DNA of 64,000 bases from Desulfurococcus sp. GTDB lineage: Archaea > Thermoproteota > Thermoprotei_A > Sulfolobales > Desulfurococcaceae. Position 1 is the stretch's first letter. Each line of letters begins with the position of its first letter. The translations under genes and the position numbers were made by a program. The notes beneath the pieces were generated by a model. It searched no databases. It was not told where the DNA came from and saw only the letters and a list, made by a program, of their open reading frames with translations. Positions 26,330-34,768 of the stretch are shown here, piece by piece. The DNA is taken from NCBI GenBank assembly GCA_026626905.1, contig JAPNUX010000001.1, positions 1-64,000 of the forward strand, written 5' to 3'.

Positions 26330-27346
26330 TCAAGGCTTTAATTCTTTACCCGGCTTAACTAGGATGGGTACGTAGGGCTCTGGCTTCTCAGGCTTATAAC
26401 GCCTCCACCAGCTTCTCCAGTCGCTTAAAACTTCTCCAGCGATATACTCGGCTATCTCTCCTACTGCTTTAGCAGCCGGGGACTCCGGGTATGCTTTAAC
26501 GAGGGGTTTTTCTTCTACGAGGGCTCTTGCAACACTCTCATCGAATGGTATTACGCCTGCAATAGGCATGTTGCTGCGTTTAGCGTACTCGTAGAGTATA
26601 GAGGTGTATTCTGGGTTTAAATCGTACTTGTTTACTACTAGCATTGGCGCTATATTGAAGTGTTTTGTCAGCTTATGTATTCTCTCGAGGTCGCTGAAGC
26701 TGGCTGGAGTAGGCTCAGCTACTAGTACTGCTATGTGAGCGCCGGTTAGACTCGAGATAACCTGGCATCCTATTCCTGCTGCAGCATCTATTAGTATTAC
26801 TGCATCTCTCCCACCTGCTAGAGCTTTAGCTTTATTCTTTACTTCTGTCACAAGCTTACCTGAGTTAGGCTTTCCTGGAGCAACCTCGGATGAGACTATG
26901 GGGAACCCGTACCTCGTCTCCTTCTTCACTCTTAGTACTCCAGCCTTCAAGTTGAACTTGTAGCGTATCGCCTTCACTGGGCAAGCCATGCTGCAGGTTA
27001 TACAGCCCTCGCATATGTACGGGTTTATCGTGTAGTGGCCGCCGACAACTTCCACTGCACCGAAGGGGCAGACCTCTCTGCACACCCCGCAGTCAGTACA
27101 GAGTTCTCTAGTAATGTAGGCTACACGCCCCTCATGGTAGTCTTCTACTTGGTCCCATTCTTCTACTCCGAGAGCTAGGTGGAGGTTTGGTGCTTCAGCA
27201 TCAGCATCTGCTGCTATCAACGGGTAGCCTTTCTCAGCGAGGAGGACTGCAAGGCTTGCTGCTATTGTTGACTTGCCTACACCACCTTTACCGCTTGCTA
27301 CAACTATTTCAACTTGTCCTTTAACTGCAGGCGTCATCCCTGCCAC
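26330..27346 (-). CDS. MinD-superfamily ATPase with inserted ferredoxin domain (first of two)
   Basis: A 338-residue deviant-Walker ATPase (COG1149). The P-loop KGGVGKST occurs near residue 16-26 and Asp-containing DADAEAPN follows. Between about residues 60 and 105 a 2[4Fe-4S] ferredoxin insert shows CTDCGVCREVCPFGAV and CEGCITCSMACPVKAI. The C-terminus has VLVAEPTPASFSDLERI and a tail of about 30 extra residues. The family is thought to act in iron-sulfur cluster assembly or electron-linked ATPase roles. It lies two bases from its paralogue, so the two are surely co-transcribed and may form a heterodimer. Confidence 0.92.
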   Translation of the reverse strand: MAGMTPAVKGQVEIVVASGKGGVGKSTIAASLAVLLAEKGYPLIAADADAEAPNLHLALGVEEWDQVEDYHEGRVAYITRELCTDCGVCREVCPFGAVEVVGGHYTINPYICEGCITCSMACPVKAIRYKFNLKAGVLRVKKETRYGFPIVSSEVAPGKPNSGKLVTEVKNKAKALAGGRDAVILIDAAAGIGCQVISSLTGAHIAVLVAEPTPASFSDLERIHKLTKHFNIAPMLVVNKYDLNPEYTSILYEYAKRSNMPIAGVIPFDESVARALVEEKPLVKAYPESPAAKAVGEIAEYIAGEVLSDWRSWWRRYKPEKPEPYVPILVKPGKELKP

Positions 27347-27348
27347 CT

Positions 27349-28248
27349 CTACTTCTGGGAGACCTCGTCTTCTACTGCGTTAGCAATCTCTACGAGGGCT
27401 TTCGAAGCCGGGTCGTCAGGGTATGCTATAGCCACCGGCCGTCCTTCTACGTAGGCTTGCACTGCTCTCCTTGAATACGGGATCCTGAAGACTCTTGCTA
27501 CACTGTATTCTTCAGCGAGCTTTAAGAGAGGTTCTTCTCTCCCTAACCCTACTCTATTGATAACCATCCAGACTTTAATCTTCATGCCTTGAGCAGTCTC
27601 GAGTATTGCTTTAACATCGTGGAGGCCTAGCGGGGTAGCCTCAGTTACAGCTATGAGGAGCCGGGATCCCTGGATACTCATGCTTATATGGTTTCCTGTC
27701 CCTGGCCCTGTATCTACTAGTAGGAGGTCGCTGCCTTCCGCTTCTCTTAAAGCTCTATTCTTAACAACTCTAACTACTGGTGGTGTATGCTCTTCTCCTT
27801 CTCTCAGCACGCCTGTTATAAGGCGTAGCTTGAAGCCATCTCCTTCAACTATTGTCGAGTAGCTGTATCCTACCACTCTCCTCCCGTCGGCGAGTATAGC
27901 TTTCTCAGGGCAGGCTGCAAGGCAAGCTTTACACCCGCTGCAGAGCCGGGGGAGTATGAATGGTGGTGTATTCTTACTCATTACTATAGCACCTGTATCA
28001 CATACTTTAGCGCAGACACCACACTTCGTGCACTTCGAGTAGTCTATGAATGGGAAGAAGATTTCAACAGGGGCTTCAGATTCAAGCTTCTTTAAGCCTA
28101 GGAGTATATGGTCGTTTGGTGCTTCAACATCAAGGTCTGCTAGAACTACACGGTAGCCTCTTCGAGCCATTAGTACAGCTAGGTTTGTAGCAACAAAGCT
28201 CTTCCCAGTACCACCCTTCCCCCCGCTCACAGAAACCTGGACTACCAT
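27349..28248 (-). CDS. MinD-superfamily ATPase with inserted ferredoxin domain (second)
   Basis: A 299-residue paralogue of the next gene. The P-loop is GGKGGTGKS at about residues 9-17, followed by DLDVEAPND. The ferredoxin insert shows CTKCGVCAKVCDTGAIV and CSGCKACLAACPEKAI, eight cysteines for two [4Fe-4S] clusters. LIAVTEATPLGLHDVKAIL and NRVGLG are the switch and base-binding elements. It lies 21 bases after a small cysteine-containing protein and two bases before the first ATPase listed here. Confidence 0.92.
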   Translation of the reverse strand: MVVQVSVSGGKGGTGKSFVATNLAVLMARRGYRVVLADLDVEAPNDHILLGLKKLESEAPVEIFFPFIDYSKCTKCGVCAKVCDTGAIVMSKNTPPFILPRLCSGCKACLAACPEKAILADGRRVVGYSYSTIVEGDGFKLRLITGVLREGEEHTPPVVRVVKNRALREAEGSDLLLVDTGPGTGNHISMSIQGSRLLIAVTEATPLGLHDVKAILETAQGMKIKVWMVINRVGLGREEPLLKLAEEYSVARVFRIPYSRRAVQAYVEGRPVAIAYPDDPASKALVEIANAVEDEVSQK

Positions 28249-28269
28249 CCCCGGTGCACCATTCTACTT

Positions 28270-28704
28270 CTAGCGGGCTGTAAGCCTCATGTATAAGGGG
28301 TGGGCGACAACCATGCTGTTGAGTGTAAGGTCATCTAGCCCTCTAGCTTTCTCAATAGCCTCGTCGAGTAATCGTGCAGCCTCCTCGGGGAGGCTGGGTG
28401 GAGGGCAAGTATACTCTATGCATCCTCTACGCTTTACTGAAGGGTCTCCTTCATGCTTCTTGAAGCATGCGTCAGCATCAATCATTTCTTTGAAGCCTTC
28501 AATATAGAATACTCCTGGCCCCGCAGCATACACTAGGTCTGATAGCCTCTCCCCATTCAAGCTCATGTATGAGAGCTCAGCTAGTGCTGCAACACGGCTT
28601 ACAGTAAAGGGGTGAGTACACCCCATCCTGTAGAGAATATAGGCTACTACATCCCGTCCTCTAATCAGCTCTACCACCCTGAAGTAAACAATTGTAGAAG
28701 CCAT
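28270..28704 (-). CDS. Conserved-looking protein of unknown function in the MinD cluster
   Basis: About 144 residues that I do not recognise. ATG 28704 is chosen because GGGGGG lies seven bases upstream; the frame itself extends to 28740. It has cysteines in GCTHPF, ADACFKK and GCIEYTCPPP, possible metal or cluster ligands, and a helical C-terminus. It is the first gene of the set with two ferredoxin-type ATPases and a NifX-like protein, so a part in the same metal-cluster process is plausible by context only. Confidence 0.6.
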   Translation of the reverse strand: MASTIVYFRVVELIRGRDVVAYILYRMGCTHPFTVSRVAALAELSYMSLNGERLSDLVYAAGPGVFYIEGFKEMIDADACFKKHEGDPSVKRRGCIEYTCPPPSLPEEAARLLDEAIEKARGLDDLTLNSMVVAHPLYMRLTAR

Positions 28705-28972
28705 TATATTCCCCCCGTATTCACGCAGCTGCTTTAACAATACCTGCAGAGATAAAAGGGATCCTCGGCGCTAACCCCCAGCGGACTCTACTCTCATAGC
28801 TTATTATAGCTGGCTTCTAGTCAAATCCCGCGGGCCCGCATTCTTCCTAATTCCTCCATAGCCATCTCTAGTCTCTCAGCCTGTTCAAACACTATTTAAT
28901 GGTTGATCCTTCAACGAGCTTCATGATTTCTCTAGACTCTAAGATTAAAGCTTATAAACCCTATAGTGAGAA

Positions 28973-29356
28973 TCAACGACTAGAAGCAATCAAAAAAGAC
29001 TGAAAGAGAAGTGCCTCGATTTTTCTAAGCTGCCTGGTTTCCGGGTCGACTTCTAGTCTTAAGCCTTCTAAAGCGTCTACGCCTAGTACTTCAGCATCTC
29101 CTTCTTCTGCGAAGACAATAATTCTTGTTGCTTTCTCACCTAGACATTCTAGAATAGCTTCACCTATCTCGCGTTCAAGTATTCTTCCATCAATAGTTTT
29201 AAACTTCCATTTCGTGAACGGCTTTAACCCTATACTCTCAAGTCTTCTCCTCCATATCCAGGTGTATGTTGAACCTGTATCTACTAGTAGCTCGTGGTCG
29301 AAGAATTCACCGCTTACAGGATTAAAGACTCTAACTTTAGCTCGTGTATGACCCAT
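28973..29356 (-). CDS. Retropepsin-like aspartic protease-fold protein
   Basis: A 127-residue protein with the aspartyl protease signature LLVDTGSTYTWI (residues 23-34), a second strand region GEAILECLGEKATRIIVF, and EVLGVDALEGLRL, where the family has LGxxxL. The size equals one retropepsin monomer, so it would act as a homodimer. Such proteins are common and uncharacterised in crenarchaea. It is preceded by a decayed, repeat-bearing intergenic region and has no obvious operon partner. Confidence 0.78.
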   Translation of the reverse strand: MGHTRAKVRVFNPVSGEFFDHELLVDTGSTYTWIWRRRLESIGLKPFTKWKFKTIDGRILEREIGEAILECLGEKATRIIVFAEEGDAEVLGVDALEGLRLEVDPETRQLRKIEALLFQSFLIASSR

Positions 29357-29546
29357 ACACTACCACCATAACATTTCTACCTGCATTGCATCTATTAACA
29401 TTATGAAGTATACAGCGTGCACGTAGTAGAGTCTTATATAGTGATTGACAGGCTTACTCCTTCCTTCTTCAACTCTATAAACCTTTTGATCTCACCTCAA
29501 GTAGAAGGGGCTAGTGAAGTAGCATACAGTATACTGATGTATCTTC

Positions 29547-29718
29547 TCAAAAACCCAGTAGGTTCTTGCAGGTCTTAACAATCTTCTGAACCCTGAATTC
29601 AAGAATACTGATAGAGTCGTATGCTCTTACAGCAGGCTTAACCCTCAAGTACCCTGCAATCAATTACGATGCTAGGGGCATCCAGCATGTTAAAAGCAAT
29701 CTCTAGCAGGGAAGTCAC
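29547..29718 (-). pseudogene. Possible remnant of an archaeal AAA ATPase gene
   Basis: Minus-strand fragments read TSLLEIAFNMLDAPSIVIDC and RVLEG followed by a stop, then, one frame over, RAYDSISILEFRVQKIVKTC. The first piece resembles the post-P-loop segment of archaeal-type ATPases (LL...LDxPxIxIDxR). No P-loop is found upstream. It lies in the 687-base region between 29357 and 30043, which holds no intact gene. Confidence 0.35.
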
Positions 29719-29765
29719 CCATCCTCCTAAATCCTCTCCTTAAGCCTCAAATCAAAAGTCACTAC

Positions 29766-29807
29766 GACTACTACCCCTAGAAGCAACTACTACCCCTAGT
29801 AGTAGTT
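29766..29807. repeat. Tandem 14-base repeat ending in a perfect hairpin
   Basis: The unit actactacccctag occurs twice at a 20-base period (from about 29767 and 29787). The second copy forms a perfect nine-base inverted repeat, aactactac (29785-29793) and gtagtagtt (29799-29807), around a five-base loop, followed by a T/A-rich run. It could be a terminator or the residue of a mobile element end. Confidence 0.6.
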
Positions 29808-29910
29808 AAATCTATCTGTTAATCATAAAGCCTAAGACACTTATTACACTACGTGAACACTGGTGGACACCATATATCTGTGTATTCAAATTACCCCGAC
29901 ACGTCAAAGC

Positions 29911-29992
29911 CTCAGTTTTGCTTGTTTTAAACTCGTTAAGTGCAGGCCCCGCTTAATCTCTAACTCTTAGTTTTGCTTGTTTTGAACTGGTT
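29911..29992. repeat. 27-base direct repeat, two copies
   Basis: Bases 29911-29937 and 29966-29992 match at 24 of 27 positions (core agttttgcttgtttt, then aact). A weaker third relative (agttttaaacttta) lies near 30032. The 55-base period gives only a 28-base spacer and the unit is unlike crenarchaeal CRISPR repeats that I know, and no cas gene is present. Confidence 0.55.
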
Positions 29993-30043
29993 CCCACCTA
30001 GGGGTTTCCACTGTTGTTCTATATGCTTGACTAGTTTTAAACT

Positions 30044-30502
30044 TTACTTCAATGAGGATGTTGTTAGCATTCCGCGGACTCGTGGAAAACCCCCTCGTAG
30101 AATGCTAGCCGAAAAACTTATAAATCCATCTTCAACGAGTGTTGAAGACTTGTCTACTAGCTCACGCTGCAGGTTGAATTTGGTTGTCGAGAACCTCCTG
30201 TATCCTTTTCTACTAGCGATCTTACTAGCTGTTCTCCTCCAGGTTCTCCATAAATCAGCCCATGCCTCCTTCGGGGCAGTCTTCTTAATGAACTGTAGCA
30301 TTATGATGTCTACTGTAGTTATAGCTCCCTCAGCCACTCCTGTGTCTTCTTCTCTTGAAGCTTTCTCAGGGTTCGCTAGGTACTTTAGGTAGTTCCAGTC
30401 CTGCCTTGATATAGAGTACTTGTACTCGAAGCCCCTGTAGCATGTCCTCCCACTCCTCGTTTTAACCAGCCTCTTAACCCTCCTCCTCTTCAAGAAACCC
30501 AT
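30044..30502 (-). CDS. Hypothetical basic protein
   Basis: A 152-residue frame with gene-like codon use but no family I recognise. The N-terminus is strongly basic (MGFLKRRRVKRLVKTRSGR), followed by YRGFEYKYSISRQDWNYLKYL, and the middle contains AWADLWRTWRRTASKIASRK, suggesting nucleic acid binding. It lies alone in a region of repeats and remnants, so it may derive from a virus or plasmid. An eight-base inverted repeat (30065-30072 with 30100-30107) lies inside its 3' end. A plus-strand frame over the same bases looks like a shadow. Confidence 0.4.
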   Translation of the reverse strand: MGFLKRRRVKRLVKTRSGRTCYRGFEYKYSISRQDWNYLKYLANPEKASREEDTGVAEGAITTVDIIMLQFIKKTAPKEAWADLWRTWRRTASKIASRKGYRRFSTTKFNLQRELVDKSSTLVEDGFISFSASILRGGFPRVRGMLTTSSLK

Positions 30503-30738
30503 GAAGTTTGAGAATTCCCTGCACCTGTATAACTATAGATACCGCATTTAAGACCGCCCTTCAATAGCACTCACCCTAGTAGTGCTTTAACTTAATCTAC
30601 CTCCCGAGTCCTGCTAGAACTATTATACTGAACAGTTCTTGGTTAAGGTATTCTAGGGCTTCAACTAAGGGTATGATATAGACGTGAAGAGAGATCTCTC
30701 GATGAAATGCTAGATGCTAGTGACATTGTTGAGCCATA

Positions 30739-31470
30739 CTACACGAAGAGAACACCTATACCATACCCGCCTTGCCTCCAGTCCTTAACGATCTCAAGGT
30801 GCTTGTAGTCTTTCTTTACTTCACTCCAAAATCTAGGTACACCACCCACGTTCCCAGGAGGGCCTGGAACTATGTCGTGGAAAGCTATGATCCCGCCTTT
30901 CCTGACTAGCGGGGAGTACATCTCGAAGTCCCTCCTAACACCTTCATAGCTGTGATCACCATCTACGAATAGGAAGTCCAGCTTCCTCCCAGCCAGGATC
31001 CCCTCGACCTCCCTAAGCGTCTCTGGATCGTGAGAATCCCTCCTAAGAAGTACTATCCTCTGCTTGCCCCTCGCGAAGGACTTATACAGGGGTATCCTCC
31101 ACTCCGGGTAGCCCCCGCCGAAAAGGCCTTCAGGCAGGTCAATACTAATTATCAAAGCCTCCGGGTCTGCTACACCGGCGAAGAGGAATAGCGTGCCACC
31201 TCTCGCAGTGCCAATCTCGAGTAGCGTCCGAGGCCTGAGTTCACCTGTAATTTTTAATAGCTCAGTGATCTCCTCTTTGACCTGTGCTGGGGCGATTAAG
31301 AAGATAGACTGTAGCTTGCGTGGCAGGGGAAGCCTCTCGTGGAAGCTATAGGCTAACTCAACCATGTCATGTATATTCTGCGTTTTTCGTATCGTAAAGC
31401 GCAGGTAGGGTATCACGATTATGCGACACAGGGAACCCTTAATGGAATCCTTAACCCTATGTGGGAGCAA
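30739..31470 (-). CDS. SAM-dependent methyltransferase, cephalosporin hydroxylase/CmcI-like
   Basis: A 243-residue class I methyltransferase. Motif I is LLEIGTARGGTLFLF (about residues 85-99), IISIDLPEG is the acidic motif, FLFVDGDHSYEGVRRDFEMY is the DGDH signature of the Methyltransf_24/CmcI group, and GGIIAFHDIVPG follows. Such enzymes modify small molecules or sugars. It is the downstream-most intact gene of the glycan cluster, about 1.3 kb from the nearest intact glycosyltransferase, with a decayed gene between. The region 30503-30738 beyond it holds no intact gene, only a short minus-strand fragment (VYIIPLVEALEYLNQELF). Confidence 0.82.
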   Translation of the reverse strand: MLPHRVKDSIKGSLCRIIVIPYLRFTIRKTQNIHDMVELAYSFHERLPLPRKLQSIFLIAPAQVKEEITELLKITGELRPRTLLEIGTARGGTLFLFAGVADPEALIISIDLPEGLFGGGYPEWRIPLYKSFARGKQRIVLLRRDSHDPETLREVEGILAGRKLDFLFVDGDHSYEGVRRDFEMYSPLVRKGGIIAFHDIVPGPPGNVGGVPRFWSEVKKDYKHLEIVKDWRQGGYGIGVLFV

Positions 31471-31625
31471 ATCCGTGCACCTAGTATCTATCTATAGACC
31501 TGCAATAATTTAAACTAGGCATGGCTTCAGCTATATGCTGCTCAAACACGCCTCTGTCAGAGACAACGCCTTGGAGAGCCATGGAAAACCTATATAGTCA
31601 CTAGCGGTTAATAACTAGAGTCCCA

Positions 31626-32015
31626 GTAATTCGATAAGATTTTTTAGATCAGCTTGGCTATCTTTTTCTGCTTCTCACTTCTATTTTTCACGAGTGTATG
31701 GGCTAAGCCCTCGTAGAGGGCCAGCTTCACTGTAGCCGGGAGAGTAGCTGTATTTAACGGTTTCTCCTGCCTCCCGATAGAGCGATATGGTAGAGGCCTA
31801 TGAGTGGAATACTGAAAGGTGTAAGCTTCCACAATAACCTCCTGACCCTGTTACGTGTTTTATGCTCGTAATACTCTAAAGCTTCCAGTCTAGCGTAGTA
31901 AGTCCATTTTCTGGGCTAAAAGCCTTGCCCCGTTCCCAAGTGGATTATATGATATTTTCTAGAGGGAATGAGTTAGCCCATGGACTATAGGTTGCTCGTG
32001 CACTAGACCCTAGAC
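31626..32015 (-). pseudogene. Decayed 3' half of a WaaE-like family 2 glycosyltransferase
   Basis: The minus strand contains, in order, GLVHEQPIVHG, a damaged middle, RLEALEYY-like codons in another frame, LLWKLTPFSIPLI-like codons, and an open C-terminus LALYEGLAHTLVKNRSEKQKKIAKLI. Each piece aligns with the intact enzyme at 22820-23656 (GLVHEQPIIHG, KLEALEYY, LLKLAPFNTPLI, LYDALTETLMKTRSRRQRKIARLI). Several stops and frameshifts are present. The 5' half is missing; the remnant begins at the stop codon of the next gene upstream. Confidence 0.75.
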
Positions 32016-33095
32016 ACGAATTATGTATAGATTTGCACTTTGTTTTAACATATTGTCATTTAAAGTAAGGCTACTAATCTCGTTGATGTAATCAGTCATA
32101 AATCGAGTTATAGGTATAAAGCTTTTTGCACAAGTTCTGATACTGCGAGGGGCTAATATTAGAGGGTAATATGGCCCTCTGTTATATGCGCACTCGATAT
32201 TTCTTTTCTTCTTAAGTAAATAATCCAGGTAAGCAATTAGTCCTCTGGTCGCATGCTTACTGGATGGAGGGGGCAGAGATATCGCTCTTGCGAGATATCT
32301 AAGAATGATCAATGGCTTCATAGAATGCAATACGCCTACATAATAATGATGAATATTTAACATTCTATTGCGAAATAGATAAATGTATGAAAAGTTGCTT
32401 AGATGGCCTTGTTTATGAAATCCTGCTACAACGGGGACGGATACTACTTTAAAACCGTGAGACCATAAGTATAAGCTTAGTTCGTCATCTTCAGCGTACA
32501 TAAAGTAATTTCTACAAAATAAGCTTTCTCTTAGCTTTAATACCTTATCCAGTTTTACTACCATGCATGCACCATTTGCTAGTGAAATATAGCTAGGTTC
32601 AGGTGGGCATTCATCAAGTTTCAGCCCCCCGCATCTTCTTATCACGTTGCCATGAATATCGATAAAAGCTCCTGCATCGAGTACACGCTCTCCTCCTTCG
32701 AGCGATAGGTTTATTCCCTGTGCTATAGCAAGATCTTCTCTTTCTATTATAACACGTAATATATCTTCTATTCCTTCAGGGTCAACAATGTAATCATCGT
32801 TCAGTATAATAACATACCTACAAGTTTGTTTAATTAATTTGCTAACCAAGGAGTGTGCTCCAGCGTAACCATAGTTATGCTTTAACTTAAAAATTTTTAT
32901 ATCATTACCAAATTCTTCTTCTATGCTTTGTATTGTTGAATCAGTTGAGTTATTATCAACTACTATGACCTTATCCACGCTTCTCGCGGATAAAATCGAG
33001 TTTATAGCTTTAAAGACAAGTGAGCCATGCCTACTTATACTGTTAAAAGTTAATATCAATGCACATGCTCTAGGAGGTTTTATTAAAGATGTCAT
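32010..33095 (-). CDS. Glycosyltransferase family 2
   Basis: A 361-residue GT-A enzyme: ALILTFNSISRHGSL and VVDNNSTDSTI, NYGYAGAHSL, LNDDYIVDPEG (DxD), GACMVV, and the acceptor/base motif YAEDDELSLYLW. The body is AT-rich like the three genes upstream of it. Its last codons (YIIRV, stop) run into the decayed WaaE-like remnant, whose frame continues after the same stop, so the C-terminus may have been replaced by recombination. It overlaps the upstream membrane-protein gene by four bases. Probably a sugar transferase for a surface polysaccharide or glycoprotein glycan. Confidence 0.85.
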   Translation of the reverse strand: MTSLIKPPRACALILTFNSISRHGSLVFKAINSILSARSVDKVIVVDNNSTDSTIQSIEEEFGNDIKIFKLKHNYGYAGAHSLVSKLIKQTCRYVIILNDDYIVDPEGIEDILRVIIEREDLAIAQGINLSLEGGERVLDAGAFIDIHGNVIRRCGGLKLDECPPEPSYISLANGACMVVKLDKVLKLRESLFCRNYFMYAEDDELSLYLWSHGFKVVSVPVVAGFHKQGHLSNFSYIYLFRNRMLNIHHYYVGVLHSMKPLIILRYLARAISLPPPSSKHATRGLIAYLDYLLKKKRNIECAYNRGPYYPLILAPRSIRTCAKSFIPITRFMTDYINEISSLTLNDNMLKQSANLYIIRV

Positions 33096-34768
33096 TTTCT
33101 CACAGAGATAAAAGAATATTTAGAGTTATATATAACGTTATATTCTATTGAATATTTTGCTAAGGCATTAGCTATATCAAATAATTGTCCTTCATATACG
33201 TAATACTTAGAGAATTTACTTATACTACTTATTACTACGAGATCAGAACTATCCTTTAATGAAAGATGTATTAGATAATTAGTTGCGGATAGGAGGCTAC
33301 TAAGAGGCAGGGAAGTATACGTGTCGATGTAGATATCGATATGGTAACATGAATAGCGTGTATGACTAAGTTTTTGGAGATAGGGCTCACCGAGAAATCT
33401 ATACGCAAAAATCGCCGTGGTATATATGTATTTGTTGGAATCATCGATATATCTTAAATCTCTGAGCTTAATAGCATCTATATCAGAGTTTCCCGAGAGT
33501 AAATTAGCAGGCCATAGGAATGTTGCAATCAGAGTAATGATCGAAATAATAAACGCTAAATATTTTGCAACGTTTCTATTCCTTATACTCTCGAATAACA
33601 GAGCAAATGCGATTGGTCCACCTAATATAAAGTTATACATCAAGACGCGGTCCGGATAAAGGCCTGCTCCCAGCCTCTTTATTACGAAGAACAATAGCGA
33701 AATCGCCAACGTAACAATGTTTAGTATTTTTATTAACAATATAGGACTTCTCGCATCGATGTTGTTGGTTGATTTTGAGGTTTTTCTTGTGTAAGGCTTT
33801 AAAAAACAAAAGAAGATGCTCATTATGTAAAGTGAGTATAGAATTGCCAGCAAGTATAAACGCGATGGTTGGATAGGAGCCATGATATGCTGAGGAAATG
33901 GATTACGAGAGGCCTCTTTCTCATCAAAAAGGGTCGATAGAGTATACACGGTTATCAATAGATAGTGGTCAAAACCGAAGGTAATATATCCATGAATTAA
34001 GAATGTACTAATAAACAACATGAATACTATGACGACTATTATTCTTAAGTAGCGTATGGTCTCCGCAATATTTTTTCTATTAGAGGCAACTATTTTGAAT
34101 ACTGTAAGTGCAAGAAATGATATAAAGAATATTAATACCAATAGTATCGCAGTCGCGATATGTATTAGTGGTAGAGATAATGTTGCCAAGAACAAAATAA
34201 CAAAAACTTTTCTTTCATTATTTAACAGACGAATCACTGCTAATAACATCATGGCTATAATGGGCGATACTAGCGAGAGAACAGTTTTCGTCACAAAAAG
34301 AGCGGGCAATGGACTGAAGAGAAGAGGAAGAATTACAGCAAGCGACGTATAGTTGTCCATAGTTCGTAATATGCTTCTGGTAGCCAAAAGGGTAATAATG
34401 GTTGTTTCCATGAATCCAATTATTTGAATAATATGTATACATGTAAGTGTAGTCAACGATGATAATCTCTCCAGAGCTACTACTGTAAATATAAGTCCTC
34501 CATAATAGAAATAGGAATGGAAATGAGATGCTGTCGTGTTCCATCGATAGTTAGAAAGCGTATATTTAATAACACCTATTTCTCCCCAAATATCTGACCC
34601 GAAGATCTCATAACGTAGATTAACAGCCATTATCCAGGATACAGATATAAGCAACAATGACCATGTTCTAAAGATTTTATTGCTACCTTTATGAGATAAA
34701 TTAACGATCAATAGGCCAATCACAAATATGAATATAACTAAAGGTATATTAATTGCCAGCATTTTCAA
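33092..34768 (-). CDS. Polytopic membrane protein, possible GT-C glycosyltransferase or polymerase
   Basis: A 558-residue protein with roughly a dozen predicted hydrophobic helices spread over residues 1-430 and a soluble C-terminal part of about 120 residues. The first extracellular loop contains GSDIWGEIG, an acidic motif like those of GT-C enzymes that use lipid-linked sugars. The C-terminal domain contains LYPDRVLMYNFILGG. It lies between two glycosyltransferases with four-base overlaps on both sides, so it is part of the same machine; lipid-linked sugar transfer or polymerisation is inferred. The gene is very AT-rich (one 60-base line near its 3' end has only 14 G or C). Confidence 0.6.
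   Translation of the reverse strand: MKMLAINIPLVIFIFVIGLLIVNLSHKGSNKIFRTWSLLLISVSWIMAVNLRYEIFGSDIWGEIGVIKYTLSNYRWNTTASHFHSYFYYGGLIFTVVALERLSSLTTLTCIHIIQIIGFMETTIITLLATRSILRTMDNYTSLAVILPLLFSPLPALFVTKTVLSLVSPIIAMMLLAVIRLLNNERKVFVILFLATLSLPLIHIATAILLVLIFFISFLALTVFKIVASNRKNIAETIRYLRIIVVIVFMLFISTFLIHGYITFGFDHYLLITVYTLSTLFDEKEASRNPFPQHIMAPIQPSRLYLLAILYSLYIMSIFFCFLKPYTRKTSKSTNNIDARSPILLIKILNIVTLAISLLFFVIKRLGAGLYPDRVLMYNFILGGPIAFALLFESIRNRNVAKYLAFIISIITLIATFLWPANLLSGNSDIDAIKLRDLRYIDDSNKYIYTTAIFAYRFLGEPYLQKLSHTRYSCYHIDIYIDTYTSLPLSSLLSATNYLIHLSLKDSSDLVVISSISKFSKYYVYEGQLFDIANALAKYSIEYNVIYNSKYSFISVRK

Noticed and set aside
29911-30050. Possible CRISPR array made of the 27-base repeats
   Set aside because: Only two good copies, a spacer of about 28 bases, a unit unlike crenarchaeal CRISPR repeats and no cas gene in the window.
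30065-30107. Eight-base inverted repeat as an attachment site or IS end
   Set aside because: The 27-base loop, the short stems and the lack of a partner elsewhere in the window make chance likely.
29973-30392. Plus-strand frame of 139 codons
   Set aside because: It mirrors the minus-strand gene at 30044-30502, whose codon use and start region look more like a gene.
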